Origin: Salinisphaera shabanensis E1L3A | GTDB taxonomy: Bacteria > Pseudomonadota > Gammaproteobacteria > Nevskiales > Salinisphaeraceae | Direction: 5' to 3' | NCBI RefSeq assembly: GCF_000215955.2 | Contig: NZ_AFNV02000020.1 | Coordinates: 22,021 to 86,020 of the forward strand | Length of the DNA stretch: 64,000 nucleotides | Shown: positions 63,907-64,000 of the stretch, one piece after another | Layout: every line of letters begins with the position of its first letter | How positions within the stretch are numbered: the first letter of the stretch is position 1 | Translations under genes and position numbers: made by a program | Notes under the pieces: model-generated | What the model was told of the DNA's origin: nothing | Database searches by the model: none | What the model saw: only the letters and a program-made list of their open reading frames with translations

Positions 63907-64000
63907 TTGAGCCCGATTACTTACAATCCGCCTCTTATCGCGCTCGCCGTCGTGATCTCGAGTGTCGCCTGTTACGCCGGAGTTACTGTCAAATCTGGTG
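63907..64000 (+). CDS. Start of a probable MHYT-domain membrane sensor (truncated by window end)
   Basis: Only about 31 codons are visible. TTG at 63907 (GGGGA nine bases before) gives MSPITYNPPLIALAVVISSV, ending in ACYAGVTVKSG; ATG 63844 in the same frame would add a polar 21-residue extension and has no ribosome site. The stretch Y-N-P-x-L-I-A-L-A-V-x-I, then x-A-x-Y-A, is like the first helix of MHYT domains, which sit before GGDEF/EAL or histidine kinase parts. The rest is outside the window, so the output domain is unknown. Confidence 0.5.
   Translation, partial: MSPITYNPPLIALAVVISSVACYAGVTVKSG

Overview
The window is 64 kb of GC-rich gammaproteobacterial chromosome. No phage, insertion sequence, CRISPR array, tRNA or rRNA was found. 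Four separate sodium-linked carriers (PutP, an NSS-family and an AGCS-family symporter, and a NhaP-type Na+/H+ antiporter), together with the order zapA - 6S RNA - ygfA, proC-yggT-metX-metW and groES-groEL, point to a marine or halophilic gammaproteobacterium. It resembles Salinisphaera, but the genus is an inference from gene content and was not tested by any search.

Layout. 1-2350: the end of putA converging on putP (proline use). 2930-4873: a CotH-kinase-like lipoprotein. 4952-29089: a lipopolysaccharide core and surface-polysaccharide region. It holds waaA-hldE, an LpxL-type acyltransferase, kdkA, hldD, a WaaP-like kinase, six family GT4 and two family GT2 glycosyltransferases, a NodB-type deacetylase, an asparagine synthetase-like amidotransferase and an orphan methyltransferase. 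Housekeeping ilvE sits inside it and glnE closes it. Strand changes are frequent there, and two pairs of glycosyltransferases look like paralogues. 29404-33049: groES-groEL behind a sigma32-type promoter, divergent from a FadI-type thiolase. 33235-36008: the NSS and AGCS sodium symporters, the first preceded by a 17-codon ORF that overlaps its start codon. 36116-39840: hemH, sohB and a DegQ/MucD-type protease. 39899-41390: a ZapB-like coiled-coil gene, zapA, 6S RNA with its promoter, and ygfA. 41436-46035: EVE-domain and NTF2-like proteins on the plus strand, then on the minus strand a lone GT9 heptosyltransferase-like gene, a CDF metal exporter and ilvA. 46172-49778: proC, yggT, metX-metW and a DUF4426 gene. 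49797-53626 (minus): TerB-like protein, alpha/beta hydrolase, Na+/H+ antiporter and an SH3-coiled-coil membrane protein. 53860-55499: tatD and a YqjD/YqjE-like pair. 55602-60028: an iron-uptake operon under a candidate Fur box, made of a stand-alone FTR1-like periplasmic protein and an FbpABC-type ferric ABC transporter. 60092-64000: an MFS carrier, a small lipoprotein, a FadD-type acyl-CoA ligase, and the start of what looks like an MHYT-domain sensor cut by the window end.

How the genes work together. waaA, kdkA, hldE, hldD, the WaaP-like kinase, the GT9 enzyme and the clustered glycosyltransferases would build and phosphorylate a Kdo/heptose core. AsnB, the deacetylase and the methyltransferase are candidate sugar modifiers. 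The symporters and antiporter form a sodium economy. The Fur-box operon would import ferric iron, which hemH then uses for haem.

The best candidates for something not described before are the FTR1-like protein heading an FbpABC operon, the coupled 17-codon ORF before the NSS transporter, and the paired glycosyltransferases with a shared insertion. No clearly new defence or mobile system was seen.
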